From positions 1 to 37,928 of the forward strand of contig JAAYCR010000026.1 in NCBI GenBank assembly GCA_012729675.1: DNA of 37,928 nt, in the 5' to 3' direction. Under the pieces are notes generated by a model, which saw only the letters and a program-made list of their open reading frames with translations, was not told the DNA's origin and made no database searches. The stretch's first letter is position 1; each line of letters opens with the position of its first letter. The DNA is from Phycisphaerae bacterium (GTDB lineage Bacteria > Planctomycetota > Phycisphaerae > Sedimentisphaerales > Anaerohalosphaeraceae). The translations under genes were made by a program, and so were the position numbers. Shown piece by piece: positions 31,576 to 37,928 of the stretch.

Positions 31576-32586
31576 TTGGAAGCTGTTCTGATTTTACACA
31601 ATACGTTTGGCGAACCGGGCGATACGCTGTATGAAAGCCGGGCGGGGGTGATGGACCAGGTGCGGGCCGTCGAGGCGGGCTGCGGGCGGTTGGGGGTCGC
31701 TTTCGAGACGGTTGCGGTTGCCGACCTGCGGCATTTGACGGCGGTATTGGACGGGCGACAGGAGAGGTTGGTCTTTAATCTGGCCGAGGAGTTTTTGGGC
31801 GATGTGCGGCAGGCGTCGTTTGTGCCGGGGGTCTGTCGGGCGTTCGGCAAAAGCTGCACCGGCAACGACACGCCGGCGCTGCTCTTGGCCCAGAACAAGA
31901 TTCAGGCCAAGGCACTGCTGGCCGGCTGCGGCCTGCCGGTTCCGCAGGGGATGGTTGTTACGCCGGGCGACGCATTGGATGCCGCTCACCTGCCGGCCGG
32001 CGTGTATATTCTCAAGCCTGCTTTCTGTGATGCCAGTGAGGGTATTACAGCCGAGTCGGTCGTGCGACTGCCGGAAGAGAATGACAAGGCGGCGTATTTA
32101 GTTGCATCGCTGCATCGGGAATTTTCGCAGTCGGTGATCGTCGAGCAGTATATTCCCGCAAAGGAATTGAATGTGTCGGTGATTGAGACGGATGGAAAGC
32201 CGCTGGTGATGCCGCTGGCGGAGATTGATTTTTCGGCCTTTGCCGACGGGCAGCCCAAGATCGTCGATTATGCGGCCAAGTGGGACGCGGGGTCGTTCGG
32301 ATTTCACAACACGCCGCGGAAGATTCCGGCGGACCTGCCCGCCGATGTGGCCGAGCGGGTGCGGGAATTGGCGAAGGCGGCGTGGGCGGCACTGGGCTGT
32401 CGGGACTATGTGCGGGTGGACTTTCGGCTGGATGAGCGGCTGAATCCATATATTCTGGAGGTCAATCCCAACCCGGACATCTCGCCGGACGCCGGGTTTG
32501 CCGCAGCGCTGGATGCCGGAGGGATTGCGTATGAGCGGTTTGTGGCGATGATGCTGGAGAACGCCGAGGGGCGAGTTGAGAATTGA
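31576..32586 (+). CDS. D-alanine-D-alanine-ligase-like ATP-grasp enzyme
   Basis: 336 residues with the three ATP-grasp parts. The N-terminal preATP domain has VLILHNTFGEPGDTLYESR and NLAEEFLGDVRQASFVP. The ATP part has VYILKPAFCDASEGI (glycine loop changed), VEQYIPAKELNVSVIE and PLAEIDFSAF. The metal-binding end is YVRVDFRLDERLNPYILEVN with PNPDISPDAGF. It ligates amino acids with ATP; a housekeeping Ddl would have a closer match in the omega loop, so a paralogue with another amino-acid substrate is possible. TTG 31576 is the first usable start, as an in-frame TAA is at 31573. The acetyltransferase gene follows. Confidence 0.85.
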   Translation: MEAVLILHNTFGEPGDTLYESRAGVMDQVRAVEAGCGRLGVAFETVAVADLRHLTAVLDGRQERLVFNLAEEFLGDVRQASFVPGVCRAFGKSCTGNDTPALLLAQNKIQAKALLAGCGLPVPQGMVVTPGDALDAAHLPAGVYILKPAFCDASEGITAESVVRLPEENDKAAYLVASLHREFSQSVIVEQYIPAKELNVSVIETDGKPLVMPLAEIDFSAFADGQPKIVDYAAKWDAGSFGFHNTPRKIPADLPADVAERVRELAKAAWAALGCRDYVRVDFRLDERLNPYILEVNPNPDISPDAGFAAALDAGGIAYERFVAMMLENAEGRVEN

Positions 32587-32661
32587 GAATGAAGAAAAAT
32601 GTATGAAACTTGTTTTGACATTTGGCAGTGCATATTTGAAATTTGAGATTTGAGATTTGAG
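32587..32661. repeat. Low-complexity spacer with 'tttgaga' units
   Basis: Repeating units such as TTGAAATTTGAGATTTGAGA precede the GNAT gene. They resemble the spacer at 6454-6535. Confidence 0.5.
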
Positions 32662-33135
32662 ATGAGATCGGAATATACGATTCGAAAAACAACTGCAGCC
32701 GACACTGCATTAGTAATGGATATTATCCGGCGGACGAAATTTTTCCGGCCGGTGGAAGAGACGATTGCCCAAGAGGTGCTGGATGATGCGATTGCCGATG
32801 CATCGTACCAATCGTATGTGATTGAGAAAGACGGGCACGTGGCGGGGTGGATATGTTTTGGCGTCACGCCGTGCACGCTGGGGACGTTTGACATCTACTG
32901 GATCGCGGTCGATCCGGATATCCAGCACGCCGGCCTCGGCTCGGGGTTGCTGACGTTTGCCGAACAGCAGATAGCGGCACAGGGCGGGCGGCTGATGGTG
33001 ATTGAAACCTCCGGCTCCGAGATGTATCGTCCCACCCAGCGGTTCTATGAAAAGAACGGCTACCGGCTGGCCGCGTGCGTGGACGATTTTTACGCCCCCG
33101 ACGATCCGAAGCTGATCTTTACGAAACAAATATAG
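32662..33135 (+). CDS. GNAT-family N-acetyltransferase
   Basis: 157 residues with the GNAT fold. YTIRKTTAADTALVMDIIRR is the first strand and helix, AGWICFGVTPCTLGTFDIYW forms beta strands, AVDPDIQHAGLGSGLLTFAE is acetyl-CoA motif A (the GLGSG pyrophosphate loop), and TQRFYEKNGYRLA is the conserved C-terminal motif B. The amino acceptor cannot be told. It follows the ligase gene by 75 low-complexity bases on the same strand, so the pair may act on the same amino acid or peptide. ATG 32662 has only a weak GAGA upstream; a TTG at 32650 is possible. Confidence 0.88.
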   Translation: MRSEYTIRKTTAADTALVMDIIRRTKFFRPVEETIAQEVLDDAIADASYQSYVIEKDGHVAGWICFGVTPCTLGTFDIYWIAVDPDIQHAGLGSGLLTFAEQQIAAQGGRLMVIETSGSEMYRPTQRFYEKNGYRLAACVDDFYAPDDPKLIFTKQI

Positions 33136-33179
33136 GGGTTGAGTTTTTCCGAGAGTACGTTTTTTTCGTCGTTGGTTTT

Positions 33180-33527
33180 TTATCGTCGTCGGGCGACCAG
33201 GTGAAACAGGGCCATCGACTTATGCGTATCGTGTTTCAGGGCTTCGATGAGGATTTGTTCGGAGGGTACGTCCTTGCAGTTTTCGAGATTGCGCTGCCAG
33301 ATGAAATCGGTTTCGGGGAGGATTTCGGCGCAAGTAACGCTGAAGTGTCCGGATTTTTCCCAAAAGCACTTCCACCACGGGACGGCGTGACAGCAGTACC
33401 ATGGGTCTTCTTTGTCGTGGAAGAGGGTCTTGAGGTAGTCGGGAACGTCGTCGAGCGTGTCCAACTCGCGTGTAAAGCAGCCGTCGAGGATGCCGACGAA
33501 GCTGCCGGGTTTGAGGAATGTGGACAA
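33180..33527 (-). pseudogene. C-terminal remnant of a SAM methyltransferase
   Basis: The 115-codon frame starts LSTFLKPGSFVGILDGCF, which is the post-motif strand region of class I methyltransferases, and continues with EDPWYCCHAVPWWKCFWEKS and a closing ALFHLVARRR. The SAM-binding glycine loop and the first half are missing: upstream a TGA closes the frame about 40 bases further. No ribosome site is seen. It is a leftover of a full gene. The neighbouring membrane gene lies on the same strand. Confidence 0.6.
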
Positions 33528-33588
33528 ATAGGATAGATAGCGTATAGTTATTGGGCAAAAGAGTCAATTTGTAAAAAGCAGTGCTACG

Positions 33589-33906
33589 CTAAATTAATCT
33601 GCCTGTCAAAACAAGCTTGATTACACCCGTTGTGAACAGCAGCGACAAAGCCATCGTACCTGCAATAAACGGTCTGCACTTGAACAGGTATGCCAGCATC
33701 CAATTCAGGAAAGCTATTCCTATCCCGATTGGAACATAAATTCGAAGCGTATAGCGAATAGATGATAAACCCGGGATACATTGCCACCCAAAATAATTTT
33801 CAAGTCTTGGAATGACATTGTACATCATAAAACCGACCAGGAAAAGATTGAATAACCAAGGCAGGTTATAAAGGAGTTTAATCTTTTTTAATGTCGTTTC
33901 ATTCAT
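33589..33906 (-). CDS. Small membrane protein coupled to the HD-domain gene
   Basis: 105 residues with three predicted membrane helices (about 13-30, 52-70, 80-98) and a basic start. No family is recognised. Its ATG overlaps the stop of the YhaM-like gene (ATGA at 33903-33906), so it is translationally coupled to that gene. It is AT-rich compared with its neighbours, which may mean recent arrival. A role in RNA turnover is only implied by the coupling. Confidence 0.65.
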   Translation of the reverse strand: MNETTLKKIKLLYNLPWLFNLFLVGFMMYNVIPRLENYFGWQCIPGLSSIRYTLRIYVPIGIGIAFLNWMLAYLFKCRPFIAGTMALSLLFTTGVIKLVLTGRLI

Positions 33907-34880
33907 TGTCCGGTATCCATTGCCCGATGACGGTACAGTCGGGTTTCGAGAGATTTTTGATAGCTTGTCCAGTTGCCGCCGTCGCCGAGGTCGTTTTCGA
34001 TGAGGGTGGCGGTCTGGTTCATCTTGGCGTCGAGGTTGTCGATGTAGTTGACCATAAAGGCCTCCGGGGTGGCGGGCAGTTTGGGCGAGCCGAAGTCGTA
34101 CTGGCCGTGATGGCTGACAACGATGTGCAACAGACTGTCGAGGATGGGCTGCGGCACGGGCGTGCCGTCCAGCGTCAGGGCGTCAGCCTTTTGGGTGATC
34201 AATAGTGAGCCTTGAATAATGTGGCCGAGCAGTTGTCCCTGGTCGGTGTAGCCGAACGCGATATTGTAGGACAACTCCTGCGTCTTGGCCATGTCGTGCA
34301 AAAAGATGGCGGCCAGAACGAGATCTTTTTGAATTTTGGGGTAGAGCGGGAACAGGACTTGGGCGACGTTGAGCATATTGAGCGTGTGTTCGAGCAGGCC
34401 GCCGAGGTAGGCATGGTGCATGGTCATCGCGGCCGGCGCGGCGCAGAATTTTTGCATCAACTCCTCATCGGCCAAAAAGGCCTCGGTCAGGCGTTTGAGA
34501 TCGGGGTTTTGGGTGGTGGCGATGATGGCTTTGACCTGCTGGAACATCTGGTCGATGTCTTTGTCGGTGCGGGGCATATAGTCGGACAGGCTGACCGTCT
34601 CCGGGCTGACGACAACGACATCGTTGATGACGATTTGGAGAGTGCCCTGATAGAGTTCGCTTTTGCCGCGGATGCGGACAAAGCCCTCGCTGGGAATGGA
34701 CTGGTAAAGTGCTTCGCTGGCCTGCCAGATACGGCTGTTGGCCTTGCCGGTCTTGTCGGATAAAAACATCGCGATATACAAATCGCCTTTGGTCGTGTGC
34801 CGAAGCACGGGCTGAGAGACCATATAGGTTTCGGTCAGGGGTTGGCCGGGCTGGATATCCTTGATAAACAAATGCGCCAT
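33903..34880 (-). CDS. OB-fold + HD-domain 3'-5' exoribonuclease, YhaM-like
   Basis: 325 residues. The OB-fold at about 1-100 (MAHLFIKDIQPGQPLTETYM, LYIAMFLSDKTGKANSRIWQ, GFVRIRGKSELYQGTLQIVI) binds nucleic acid. The HD domain follows: MHHAYLGGLLEHTLNML, then the HD pair in LAAIFLHDMAKTQEL, then HIVVSHHGQYDFGSPKLP and NYIDNLDAKM. YhaM-type enzymes trim RNA and single-stranded DNA from the 3' end. I chose ATG 34880 because GGAG (complement of 34887-34890) is six bases upstream; the longer GTG at 34934 has no site and adds 18 residues not seen in the family. Confidence 0.87.
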   Translation of the reverse strand: MAHLFIKDIQPGQPLTETYMVSQPVLRHTTKGDLYIAMFLSDKTGKANSRIWQASEALYQSIPSEGFVRIRGKSELYQGTLQIVINDVVVVSPETVSLSDYMPRTDKDIDQMFQQVKAIIATTQNPDLKRLTEAFLADEELMQKFCAAPAAMTMHHAYLGGLLEHTLNMLNVAQVLFPLYPKIQKDLVLAAIFLHDMAKTQELSYNIAFGYTDQGQLLGHIIQGSLLITQKADALTLDGTPVPQPILDSLLHIVVSHHGQYDFGSPKLPATPEAFMVNYIDNLDAKMNQTATLIENDLGDGGNWTSYQKSLETRLYRHRAMDTGQ

Positions 34881-35105
34881 CTTCTTCTCCAACATAAACT
34901 TGCGGCAATTTCGCAAGAGGTCAGCGGTTTTCACACAATTTAAACGTCAGAGGTCTTATATCACAAAAAAGACCCGCAAACAAGCCCAAACAGTCGATAA
35001 TCGGGTATTTTTGCTCATGCGTATTCTTCCACCCAGTAAAGGCTATTGTCTTGTGCCGGCTGGGTGGCAACGGCTCTGCGCAGCAGACCGATGGGTAATT
35101 GGAGA

Positions 35106-36917
35106 CTATCGTCTTTTCCCGGTACGGGATTGAGCATGGCGGATTTGGGAGAGAAGTTTGAGCTTGCCGCGGGCGGCGAGGTAGTTTTCGAGAAGCCGAC
35201 TGTTCTGCTTGTCGTAGTACTGCAACAGGGCCATTTGGAGTTTTTTGTCGCTGTGGCCTTTGGGGATGACGATGGTCTTGCGTTTGGGACTGCGTCCCGA
35301 GACGAACATCGCCGTCGAAAGGGCCAGCGGCGCGGGAACGAAGTCCTGCACCTGTCGCGGCCGCCAGTTCCGCGCGATGAGGTACTCGGTCAGTTTGAGG
35401 GCGTCGTCGGCCGAGCAGCCGGGATGGCTGCTGATAAAGTACGGAATGAGGTATTGGTTTTTGCCGGCGCGGGCAGAGGCCTCGTTGAAGCGGGCCTCAA
35501 ATTCTTCAAACACTTCGAAAGCGGGTTTTCGCATCAAGCTCAGGACGTGCGGGCAGTAGTGTTCGGGGGCGACCTTGAGGTGTCCGCCGACGAAGTGAGC
35601 GGCCAGAAGCCGCATATAGTCCGGGCTTTTGATGGCCAGGTCGTGGCGGATGCCGGAGGCGACATAGCTTTGGAGTTTTCGCTTTTGACCGGATTGCCAG
35701 CTCAGCACACCTTCCATAAGTTCGATGAGGCGGGCGTGGTCGGCGGGCAGTTTGGGGCAGGGGGTGGGGAACAGGCAGCTATCGCGTCCGCAGGTCGCGG
35801 CATCAGCACAGGTCATGCCGTACATATTGGCCGTTGGACCGCCGATGTCGGGAATCGTGCCTTTGAAGTCTCGATGTTGTGCGATCCGGCCTGCTTCGGC
35901 CAAAATGGAATCTTGGGAACGCGAGGCGATCTGTTTGCCCTGATGGAAGTAGATGGCGCAAAAGCTGCACCCGCCGAAGCAGCCGCGATGGGTGGTGATG
36001 CTGAAACGCACCGGTTCCAGCGCGGCGATGCCGCCGTCGCGGTCGTATATCGGATGGGCGCTGCGGGTAAAGGGCAGCGCGTAGAGCGTGTCGAGGTCGG
36101 CTTCGGCAAGCGGCGCGGCAGGGGGGGTCACGACGATGCGTCCGGGGTCTTGTTCCTGAATGACGGGTTTGCCGCCGGGATGTGCCTGCTTTTGGTAGGC
36201 AAGCTGGAAATCCATAAACAGCTCGGCTTTTGTTTCGAGTGCTTCGCGGCCGGGCAGCGTGACGGCGTTGTGCGGCGGGGCAACATCGCGCACAACACGG
36301 TAGGCAATGCCGGGGATGTCGGTCATCGCATCAATGCTGCGGCCTGCCGCCAGCCTGCGGGCGATTTCCAGCGTGGCGTGTTCGCCCATCCCGTGGATGA
36401 GCAGATCGGCCTTGGCATCGACGAGGACGGAGCGTTTGAGGCGGTCTTCGACGTAGTCGTAGTGCACCAGTCGCCGGAGACTGGCTTCGAGGCCCCCCAG
36501 TACAATGGGAACGTCTTTGAAGGCCTCGCGGGCACGGGCGGCATAGACCAAGAGCGGCCGGTCGGGACGCAGATCGGTGCGTCCGCCGGGACTGTAGATG
36601 TCCTTCGGGCGGCGGTGCCCCATGGAGGCGTAGGCGTTCAGCCGAGAATCAATACAGCCGGAGGTGATGCCCCAGAACAGCCGCGGCCGCCCCATCGCTC
36701 GGAACGGCTCGACGCTGCGCCAGTCCGGCTGGGCCAGAATGGCGACACGGAAGCCATGATGGGTCAGCCACCGGCCAATGAGGGCCACGCCAAAGGACGG
36801 GTGATCCACATAGGCGTCTCCGGTGACAAGGGTGACATCGGGCGCATCCCAGCCCAAGGCGTCGATATCCGCTCGACTGACGGGTAAATAGGTTTTTATA
36901 TTACCATTGAAAGACAA
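35106..36917 (-). CDS. YgiQ-family radical SAM protein
   Basis: About 603 residues. The N-terminal domain has the family signature [20 protein letters not shown] and [15 protein letters not shown]. The radical SAM core follows with [20 protein letters not shown]; the cysteines are spaced CxxxCxxC, binding the 4Fe-4S cluster that cleaves SAM. Later [18 protein letters not shown] and [15 protein letters not shown] are typical of YgiQ, and the end is basic. The substrate is unknown. TTG 36917 is proposed as start because AAAGGA lies 6 bases upstream; ATG 36989 is possible but has no ribosome site. Gene order gives no operon; the next minus-strand gene is 226 bases away. Confidence 0.9.
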   Translation of the reverse strand: MSFNGNIKTYLPVSRADIDALGWDAPDVTLVTGDAYVDHPSFGVALIGRWLTHHGFRVAILAQPDWRSVEPFRAMGRPRLFWGITSGCIDSRLNAYASMGHRRPKDIYSPGGRTDLRPDRPLLVYAARAREAFKDVPIVLGGLEASLRRLVHYDYVEDRLKRSVLVDAKADLLIHGMGEHATLEIARRLAAGRSIDAMTDIPGIAYRVVRDVAPPHNAVTLPGREALETKAELFMDFQLAYQKQAHPGGKPVIQEQDPGRIVVTPPAAPLAEADLDTLYALPFTRSAHPIYDRDGGIAALEPVRFSITTHRGCFGGCSFCAIYFHQGKQIASRSQDSILAEAGRIAQHRDFKGTIPDIGGPTANMYGMTCADAATCGRDSCLFPTPCPKLPADHARLIELMEGVLSWQSGQKRKLQSYVASGIRHDLAIKSPDYMRLLAAHFVGGHLKVAPEHYCPHVLSLMRKPAFEVFEEFEARFNEASARAGKNQYLIPYFISSHPGCSADDALKLTEYLIARNWRPRQVQDFVPAPLALSTAMFVSGRSPKRKTIVIPKGHSDKKLQMALLQYYDKQNSRLLENYLAARGKLKLLSQIRHAQSRTGKRR

Positions 36918-37016
36918 TAAGTATCCTTTTTTTGGGCCTAAATTCAGATTCAATATTGACAATCTTGACAGTTTATACAACAAAGTCATGTTTGTCGAGT
37001 GCGGCGCATGTTTTTA

Positions 37017-37036
37017 GGCTGGCGAAAGCCGGCTTG
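37017..37036. other. GNRA-capped hairpin before the tRNA half
   Basis: GCTGGC-GAAA-GCCGGC forms a 6-bp stem with a GAAA tetraloop, extendable by two weak pairs. It lies between the YgiQ gene and the tRNA start. Confidence 0.35.
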
Positions 37037-37050
37037 TCGCGTCGATTTGG

Positions 37051-37087
37051 GGGCCTGTAGCTCAGCGGGAGAGCAGGGGACTCATAA
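37051..37087 (+). tRNA. 5' half of a CAT-anticodon tRNA, interrupted at the anticodon loop
   Basis: The acceptor strand is GGGCCTG, bases 8-9 TA, D stem GCTC/GAGC with loop AGCGGGA, A26, anticodon 5' stem GGGGA and loop CTCATAA (anticodon CAT). The matching 3' stem, variable loop and T arm are absent: the following GCCAATCC does not pair with GGGGA. So only 37 bases of the tRNA remain; the break is at the end of the anticodon loop, a known target of tyrosine integrases. It is a Met- or Ile2-type tRNA by anticodon. Confidence 0.65.
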
Positions 37088-37129
37088 GCCAATCCTGCGT
37101 CCCTAACCCTTTTTAAGAAAAAGGCTTAT
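37084..37129. repeat. Inverted repeat and hairpin at the tRNA break
   Basis: ATAAGCC (37084-37090) and GGCTTAT (37123-37129) form a 7-bp inverted repeat starting in the tRNA loop. Inside it CCTTTTT and AAAAAGG form a second hairpin (37108-37124). These may be integrase core sites. Confidence 0.5.
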
Positions 37130-37140
37130 ATGTGACTTTT

Positions 37141-37233
37141 GAGTCAATAATAAGGATTTCAAGTCAGTAACAAGTCAACCGAAACGTTATTATCAGGTGG
37201 TTTGCAACTGGCAACTGACGCAAAAATGACGCA
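37141..37233. repeat. Short direct repeats, possible integrase arm sites
   Basis: CAAGTCA occurs at 37160-37166 and 37171-37177 with GAGTCA at 37141-37146. GCAACTG is in tandem at 37204-37217. TGACGCA occurs at 37216-37222 and 37227-37233. Such arrays beside a tRNA and integrase gene fit arm-type binding sites; this is inference. No gene is seen from 36990 to 37284. Confidence 0.5.
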
Positions 37234-37284
37234 GGTTTGGTTACCCTGATTTCACTCAATCGCTTGACTTTTTACTTTCTCGGC

Positions 37285-37611
37285 CTAAGCGTTCACAAAC
37301 AACTGGTAGCGTTGCTCGAACTGCAACCGGAGGCGGGCGATGAGGATGTGGTCGCCGAAGCTGAGCGGCATCAGTTCGTTTTTCGAGAGTGTCACATCGT
37401 TGACAAACACATCCGTAAGGTCTGTGAGGTTGTCCAGATTAAATCGCCCGTTCATATAGAAAATCCCCGCGTGAACCGGCTCCAGACCTCGATCCTCAAA
37501 ATATAGCGAGCACTCCGGCGCCGAGCCCATGTTGCGGCCCGATATCACTCTCAAGCAACTCTGTGAGCAGGTCATTCGTTTCAAGAAAACAGAGTGCAAA
37601 GCGGCCACCAT
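37285..37611 (-). CDS. FHA-domain fragment, truncated at its 5' end
   Basis: About 108 codons. From about residue 20 the sequence reads as a forkhead-associated (FHA) phosphopeptide-binding domain: VISGRNMGSAPECSLYF carries a GR-type site, EPVHAGIFYMNGRFNLDNL the SxxH-like strand, VFVNDVTL the N residue, and PLSFGDHILIARLRLQFE the end. The first 20 codons are the complement of the integrase gene and are not FHA-like. It is a truncated gene, probably cut by insertion of the element; an ordinary start is missing. It may not be expressed. Confidence 0.45.
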   Translation of the reverse strand: MVAALHSVFLKRMTCSQSCLRVISGRNMGSAPECSLYFEDRGLEPVHAGIFYMNGRFNLDNLTDLTDVFVNDVTLSKNELMPLSFGDHILIARLRLQFEQRYQLFVNA

Positions 37612-37928
37612 GGATGGCTACGAGATAGTCAAACAACAATTGTGTGCTTACTTTGGACCCAACACTAAAATCACTACCATCAACAAGCAAAAGGCAATGG
37701 AGTTTCTCTCAACCCGAAAAATCACATTTTCTACCCACCTGAAAGCAGGCAAGACAGAACTCTCTCCCTGGGGCGCAAAACTGTTCCTCAAGAATGGGTC
37801 AGTATTTTTCAATATGGCTGTCGAGTGGGAATACATCAAGAAGAATCCCTTCGCCAAAATTAAACTGTCCACTCCAATCAGCCATGACTGGCATTTCATT
37901 ACGCATCAGGAATTTCAAGCACTCCTGA
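37529..37928 (+). CDS. Tyrosine recombinase/integrase, N-terminal part, runs off the window
   Basis: An open frame without stop to the window end, 133 codons seen. MLRPDITLKQLCEQVIRFKK and AATMDGYEIVKQQLCAYFG are the helices of the core-binding (SAM-like) domain of phage-type integrases. FNMAVEWEYIKKNPFAKIKL is the classic join to the catalytic domain, whose first residues HFITHQEFQALL close the window. The catalytic R-H-R-H-Y residues would lie beyond. ATG 37529 is provisional, with no ribosome site; the frame is open back to a TGA at 37472. It sits beside the broken tRNA, which is its probable attachment site. Confidence 0.75.
   Translation, partial: MLRPDITLKQLCEQVIRFKKTECKAATMDGYEIVKQQLCAYFGPNTKITTINKQKAMEFLSTRKITFSTHLKAGKTELSPWGAKLFLKNGSVFFNMAVEWEYIKKNPFAKIKLSTPISHDWHFITHQEFQALL

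Noticed and set aside
35046-36887. 613-codon open frame on the plus strand
   Set aside because: It is antisense to the YgiQ gene, has no family motifs and arises from the GC-rich third positions.
37088-37500. Group I intron inside the CAT tRNA
   Set aside because: No T arm or 3' acceptor strand complementary to GGGCCTG was found downstream within the window, and no intron core was seen; an integrase gene explains the break better.

Overview
The window looks like a chromosomal piece of a Planctomycetota bacterium, most likely an anaerobic Phycisphaerae/Sedimentisphaerales-type lineage. This is inferred from gene content, not from a marker gene: a dockerin-like module inside a huge secreted/membrane protein, a DUF1571-type protein, carboxynorspermidine polyamine enzymes, a corrinoid-activating ASKHA protein, orphan RHS modules, and many TTG/GTG starts with clear GGAG ribosome sites. 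Coding DNA is moderately GC-rich and spacers are AT-rich.

Layout. 1-1246 is a gene-free, repeat-rich spacer. 1247-7693 is centred on polyamine-type enzymes: a split membrane/spermidine-synthase-like pair, carboxynorspermidine dehydrogenase (minus strand), a phasin-like protein coupled to an AarF/UbiB kinase, and carboxynorspermidine decarboxylase (nspC). A PPK2-family kinase follows, perhaps with a 39-residue ORF. 8652-15000 (minus) holds a secreted right-handed beta-helix protein behind a 1414-residue membrane/DUF362/dockerin/SMP-30/FN3/CBM-like protein with a strong promoter and a repeat-bearing leader. greA follows at 15631.

16106-19478 (minus) is an array of RHS fragments: two 5'-truncated RHS core-plus-tip modules, each followed by a small membrane protein, and a third core remnant. 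They share nearly identical core DNA and sit directly behind the gdhA terminator. This is the layout of a polymorphic-toxin orphan cassette array and is the best candidate for an interesting system here. gdhA is divergent from a lysR-hydrolase-DUF1571-flavodoxin operon. Next come a RACo-like corrinoid activator overlapping an unusual P-loop protein, a 26-residue basic ribosomal-protein-like gene too short for usual callers, a small cysteine-containing conserved-looking protein, and an ECF sigma/anti-sigma/secreted protein operon.

29435-37000 carries envelope and housekeeping genes: a GT2 glycosyltransferase divergent from a Kdo/InaA-like kinase, a D-Ala-D-Ala-ligase-like ATP-grasp enzyme with a GNAT acetyltransferase, a methyltransferase remnant, a YhaM-like HD protein with a small membrane protein, and a YgiQ radical SAM protein. 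At 37051 the 5' half of a CAT-anticodon tRNA stops at the anticodon loop. It is followed by short direct repeats, a truncated FHA-domain fragment and the start of a tyrosine recombinase that runs off the end, so the right edge looks like one end of an integrated element.
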